Shown here in pieces: positions 41,840-44,925 of a stretch of DNA of 44,925 bases. Position 1 is the stretch's first letter; each line of letters opens with the position of its first letter. The position numbers were made by a program, and so were the translations under genes. Location: NCBI GenBank assembly GCA_944389215.1, contig CALXLN010000130.1, positions 1 to 44,925 on the forward strand, read 5' to 3'. Source of the DNA: an uncultured Opitutales bacterium (lineage in GTDB: Bacteria; Verrucomicrobiota; Verrucomicrobiia; Opitutales; Intestinicryptomonadaceae). A model generated the notes under the pieces. That model saw nothing but the letters and a program-made list of their open reading frames with translations, was not told the origin of the DNA and made no database searches.

Positions 41840-43459
41840 ATGAAATTTTTGAAAATTATGCAAGAGAACTTTACTTTTAAATTGATTGCGATTTTCCTTC
41901 TTTCCGCGCTGTCTTTCGGACTATGCGCGTGCTCCGAAAAGACTCCGGAGCAAATCGCCGCGGAGAACGCAAAAAAAACAGACATTGCCGTAAGGCGTTC
42001 CAAAGTTTTTCTTTTCGACGAAAAACCCGCCCAAGCTATACAAATGTTGGAACAAGTCTATCAGGAATGCGGTCCCAGCGCTACTTTGTGCGAGGCCCTT
42101 GCAGACGCCTACGCGCAGGACGGACAATTGCCGTCTGCGGCAATGTTTTACGACCGCGCAGCGGATTTGAAGAACGGCGATCCTGAATTGGAAATCAACG
42201 CGGCAAAATGCTACGAGCAATCAAACCTCCCAGATTCCGCGGTAAAAGCCTATTCAAAGTATTTAAAATCCAAGCCTCAAGACATGGTCGCATGGAAGGC
42301 AATGGCAAAATGCCTAGAAAAGCAGGAAAAATATCAGGAAGCCTTAAATGCCTATTTGGCGTCGCTTAAAGCCGCCGGAAGAAACCCCACATCGGCGGAG
42401 GCCACCTCCATAGGAATATTGTTTACAAAAATCGGGAACGTTCCGCAGGCGCGCAGATGGCTGGAAGCCGCCTATAAAGCAACAATTCCGGAAAACGTCG
42501 ACACCCGCCGCGAAATATTGCTGTCGCTTCTCTCCGTCTACCTAGCCGAAAAAGAAACCGTTCTCTTAAACGCAACCGTTGAAGAACTCGACAAAATGGA
42601 TCCGAACCTAGTAAAGGAAAAATACCCCCAGTTGCACGCCCAGCTAACCGAATTTTTTAAAAACCTAAAAGAAGCCGAAGAAGCTCTAAAAGCGGAAAAA
42701 GCAAAAAAAGAAGCCGAAGAAAAAGCCAAGAAGGAAGCGGAGGAAAAGGCTAAAAAAGAGGCGGAAGAAGCTAAAAATAAACTTGAGGATGAAAAAAAGG
42801 CGGCAGAGGCAATCCCTCAAAAAACGCCGGACTCCGGCAAACCGGCTTCTTCAGTTCCGCCCGCCCAATTCCAAAAGCCCAAAGACCCAAAATCGGCAAT
42901 AACTGAAACATTTGCAACCCCCGAAAACGAACAAATACGCGACGTTGAAATAAAAGATGTATCCCCAGAGGATTCGCTAAAGTCCGCCGCAACATCTTTC
43001 GACAAACTTTTAGAGCTTTCGAGCCAAAGCCTCGCAAAAGGCGACGCCCGCACCGCCGAACAGGCCGCCCATAGGGCGATAGCCGCCGATAGGAACAATC
43101 CGCAAGGCTGGCGTGCGCTCGCGAAGGCCTACGAGCTGCAAAACAGGGACAGCGACTCTTATATGGCAGCCCGCGAAGCCTATGTGCGCAACCCTGACGA
43201 CATAAACGCAACGCTCTTTTACCTGCGCAACGCAAGCCGCGTCCAAAACAATGAAATTTTCCTAAACAGCCTGTACCGCGCGCACGAAAAATTTCCAAAC
43301 AACGTTGAAATCCTAGTCGGATTGGCGCGGACATACAAGTTAATCGGCGACAACCGCAACGCAAAGTATTTTTACAATGTATTCCTAAACTTGGCTCCAA
43401 AAGAACATCCGTTATACCAGGAAATGTACGACGAACTCGAAGAACTTTTGAGCAAGTAA
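41840..43459 (+). CDS. TPR-repeat lipoprotein
   Basis: A 539-residue protein whose signal sequence ends LCAC, a plausible lipobox with Cys31 as lipid anchor. TPR-type helices fill about 50-270 (AAMFYDRAADLKNGDPELE, CLEKQEKYQEALNAYLASLK). They are followed by a highly charged coiled coil (about 275-325, KKEAEEKAKKEAEEKAKK), a Pro-rich linker and a second TPR block (about 380-537, with NPQGWRALAKAYELQNRDSD). Such proteins act as periplasmic or outer-membrane scaffolds; the partner is unknown. dnaG starts 3 bases after its stop, so the two are co-transcribed, an unusual pairing. Confidence 0.85.
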   Translation: MKFLKIMQENFTFKLIAIFLLSALSFGLCACSEKTPEQIAAENAKKTDIAVRRSKVFLFDEKPAQAIQMLEQVYQECGPSATLCEALADAYAQDGQLPSAAMFYDRAADLKNGDPELEINAAKCYEQSNLPDSAVKAYSKYLKSKPQDMVAWKAMAKCLEKQEKYQEALNAYLASLKAAGRNPTSAEATSIGILFTKIGNVPQARRWLEAAYKATIPENVDTRREILLSLLSVYLAEKETVLLNATVEELDKMDPNLVKEKYPQLHAQLTEFFKNLKEAEEALKAEKAKKEAEEKAKKEAEEKAKKEAEEAKNKLEDEKKAAEAIPQKTPDSGKPASSVPPAQFQKPKDPKSAITETFATPENEQIRDVEIKDVSPEDSLKSAATSFDKLLELSSQSLAKGDARTAEQAAHRAIAADRNNPQGWRALAKAYELQNRDSDSYMAAREAYVRNPDDINATLFYLRNASRVQNNEIFLNSLYRAHEKFPNNVEILVGLARTYKLIGDNRNAKYFYNVFLNLAPKEHPLYQEMYDELEELLSK

Positions 43460-43462
43460 AAG

Positions 43463-44925
43463 ATGCCCCGCATTAAGAAAAGCTGCATAGAGGAAATCAA
43501 GGCGCGAGTTTCGGTTTACGATGTCGTTTCCGCCTATGTAAACCTCCGAAAAAGCGGGTCATCGTACAAGGGGCTCAGCCCGTTTACAAACGAAAAAACC
43601 CCGTCTTTTTTCGTGTATCCGGACAAAGGGTTCTACTATTGTTTCAGCACGTCCCAAGGCGGCGACATATTTGAATTTATAAAGATAAAGGAAAATCTTT
43701 CATTCTACGAGGCTGTTGAATTTATCGCCAACAGGTTCTCCATTAAGTTGGAGTACGAAGACGGCCGAGGATTCGCCGCGCCTTCTCGGCGAAAACAGCT
43801 CTTCGACATACACGAAGACGCCGCAAATTGGTACGCGGAACAATTTTTCGCCGACACGCCCGAAGCCGCCGAAATACGCGATTACTGGGTAAACGAACGC
43901 GGCTTTACGCTGGAGGACGCAAAAGAGCTGCGGATAGGTTTCGCTCCTGCAAATTCCGACGGGCTAAAAAACATCTTGCAACAAAAAAAATACGCCCCGG
44001 ACGCGATAGTCGGCAGCGGGATTTTCTCCGCGCGCGACGCAGACACTTCCATCCATAATTTCTACCCGCGATTTCGCGGAAGAATGATGATTCCAATCTC
44101 CGACATTCAAGGCAGAGTAATCGCATTCACCGCGCGCAAAACACGGTTCACGCCGCAGATAGCGTCGGAGGAAGGAAAATATGTAAATTCCCGCGACACC
44201 GATATTTTTAAGAAAAATCTTGTCGTGTTCAATATGGACAAGGCAAAAAACGCCGCCAGGGAAAAAAATTACTGCATAGTTGTAGAGGGACAGCTGGACG
44301 CAATCAGAATGTACTGCAGCGGCTTTAAAAATACCGTAGCAACCCAAGGAACCGCCGCGGGCGCGGAACATTTTGCGCTTATAAAACGTTTTGCAAACAA
44401 AGTCGTCTTGTTGTTCGACGGAGACAAGGCCGGCCGGCACGCCGCGCTGCGCGTAATCCCAATTTGTTTTAAAGCCGAACTCGAACCATTCGTTGCGGTA
44501 ATTCCCAACGGGGAGGATCCCGACTCAATGATAAAAAACCACGGAATAGAAGCCATGCGCGAACTCGTGGAAAATAAAAAATGCACGGCGCTGACCTTCG
44601 CCGCCAAGGAAATTCTAGCGGACAATCTAAATCCAACCCCGCAGGACAGGCTTTCAGCAATGCATTCCCTGTTTGAAATAATCGGCAATTGCCCGTCAAA
44701 AGTCCTGCGCGACGACTATTTGCGCGAAGTATCCAATGCGCTTATGTGCGATTTGAAAAGCGTAATCCAAGACTACCGCCAATGGAAAGAAACCTCTCCC
44801 CGCCCTTTCAAATCCGAAGTTTCTCCCCCAAAAAAACATGAAAATGTATCGCAAGGAATGTTGACAAATGCCATAAGCGACGCTTTAATGGTAAGTCTGC
44901 ATTACGAAAATGTGGCGGAAGGTCT
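43463..44925 (+). CDS. dnaG: DNA primase DnaG (partial, runs off the window) with altered zinc ribbon
   Basis: The first 487 codons of the primase that makes RNA primers at the replication fork; the frame is open to the last base. The N-terminal domain aligns with the CHC2 zinc ribbon (KGLSPFTNEKTPSFF, then FYYCFSTSQGGDIFEF). Three of the four zinc ligands are changed: Ser39, Thr42, Cys60, Thr63 where E. coli has Cys40, His43, Cys61, Cys64. The catalytic core is intact: FRGRMMIPISDIQGRVIAF, the TOPRIM Glu in VVEGQLDAI (about 275), TQGTAAG and LLFDGDKAG (about 318). The helicase-binding C-terminus is not seen. ATG at 43463 lies 3 bases after the TPR lipoprotein stop. Confidence 0.95.
   Translation, partial: MPRIKKSCIEEIKARVSVYDVVSAYVNLRKSGSSYKGLSPFTNEKTPSFFVYPDKGFYYCFSTSQGGDIFEFIKIKENLSFYEAVEFIANRFSIKLEYEDGRGFAAPSRRKQLFDIHEDAANWYAEQFFADTPEAAEIRDYWVNERGFTLEDAKELRIGFAPANSDGLKNILQQKKYAPDAIVGSGIFSARDADTSIHNFYPRFRGRMMIPISDIQGRVIAFTARKTRFTPQIASEEGKYVNSRDTDIFKKNLVVFNMDKAKNAAREKNYCIVVEGQLDAIRMYCSGFKNTVATQGTAAGAEHFALIKRFANKVVLLFDGDKAGRHAALRVIPICFKAELEPFVAVIPNGEDPDSMIKNHGIEAMRELVENKKCTALTFAAKEILADNLNPTPQDRLSAMHSLFEIIGNCPSKVLRDDYLREVSNALMCDLKSVIQDYRQWKETSPRPFKSEVSPPKKHENVSQGMLTNAISDALMVSLHYENVAEG

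Noticed and set aside
1..44925. tRNA, rRNA, insertion sequences, prophage or integration sites
   Set aside because: I scanned for T-loop motifs, transposase or integrase sequences and terminal repeats by eye and found none; short elements could still be missed.

Overview
The window looks like chromosomal DNA of a Gram-negative bacterium. The most likely group is Verrucomicrobiota, perhaps class Opitutae; this is an inference from gene content, not from a marker phylogeny. The pointers are a secreted DUF1080 (3-keto-disaccharide hydrolase) protein, a Tat-exported Gfo/Idh/MocA oxidoreductase, a complete MoxR/Bat operon, a bacterial acyl-ACP thioesterase, lipoprotein machinery (Lnt), and a SecA whose C-terminal tail is not the usual zinc-binding one. 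Start codons are mostly ATG. Strong Shine-Dalgarno sequences are rare and several candidate promoters lie almost on the start codon. I saw no rRNA, tRNA, CRISPR array, insertion sequence, integrase or phage gene; this is mostly core genome with some lineage-specific genes.

Layout. 1-4.5 kb (minus strand): the start of a PfkB sugar kinase, a PLP beta-eliminating lyase closer to tyrosine phenol-lyase than to tryptophanase at its specificity positions, a secreted glycerophosphodiester phosphodiesterase and a secreted DUF1080 protein. 4.7-8 kb: HPr, a 52-residue membrane protein coupled to gpsA, a short-chain dehydrogenase and a hibernation promoting factor. 8.1-9.5 kb: a secreted protein of unknown function. 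9.6-18.5 kb: a tightly overlapping operon moxR - DUF58 - DUF4381-like - batA - batB/C fusion - batD - batE. 18.6-23 kb: a membrane-anchored tri-haem cytochrome c peroxidase, an acyl-ACP thioesterase, a membrane protein, guanylate kinase and an exported superoxide dismutase. 23-24.4 kb: the Tat oxidoreductase. 24.7-33.2 kb: a translation and secretion block, lepA - lepB - small secreted ORF - secA - lnt. 33.3-36.2 kb: a very acidic protein, aldose 1-epimerase and a secreted beta-rich protein. 36.6-40.7 kb: RNase Y, a 640-base gap without a recognisable gene, GltX and a Nudix hydrolase. 40.7-44.9 kb: a DUF362-like secreted protein, a TPR lipoprotein and the beginning of DnaG primase, which runs off the window.

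Most interesting region: lepB-secA. Directly upstream of secA is a 126-codon ORF with an N-terminal signal sequence and a C-terminus ending PIRAPASIV. This resembles the Arg-Ala-Pro type arrest motifs of secretion-monitoring nascent chains such as SecM. Its stop codon lies in the 5' arm of a two-tier RNA hairpin that ends shortly before a 15-codon mini-ORF, and that mini-ORF ends 6 nt before secA. This is the architecture expected for a secretion-monitoring arrest peptide that controls secA. It is a hypothesis, not a demonstrated system. secA itself carries a single in-frame TAA at codon 341 with homologous sequence continuing in the same frame, which is unexpected for an essential single-copy gene. 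Other points worth checking are the loss of three of four zinc ligands in DnaG, the BatB-BatC fusion with a retained signal-peptide-like segment and a Gln/Asn-rich tract, and the large insertion in LepB.
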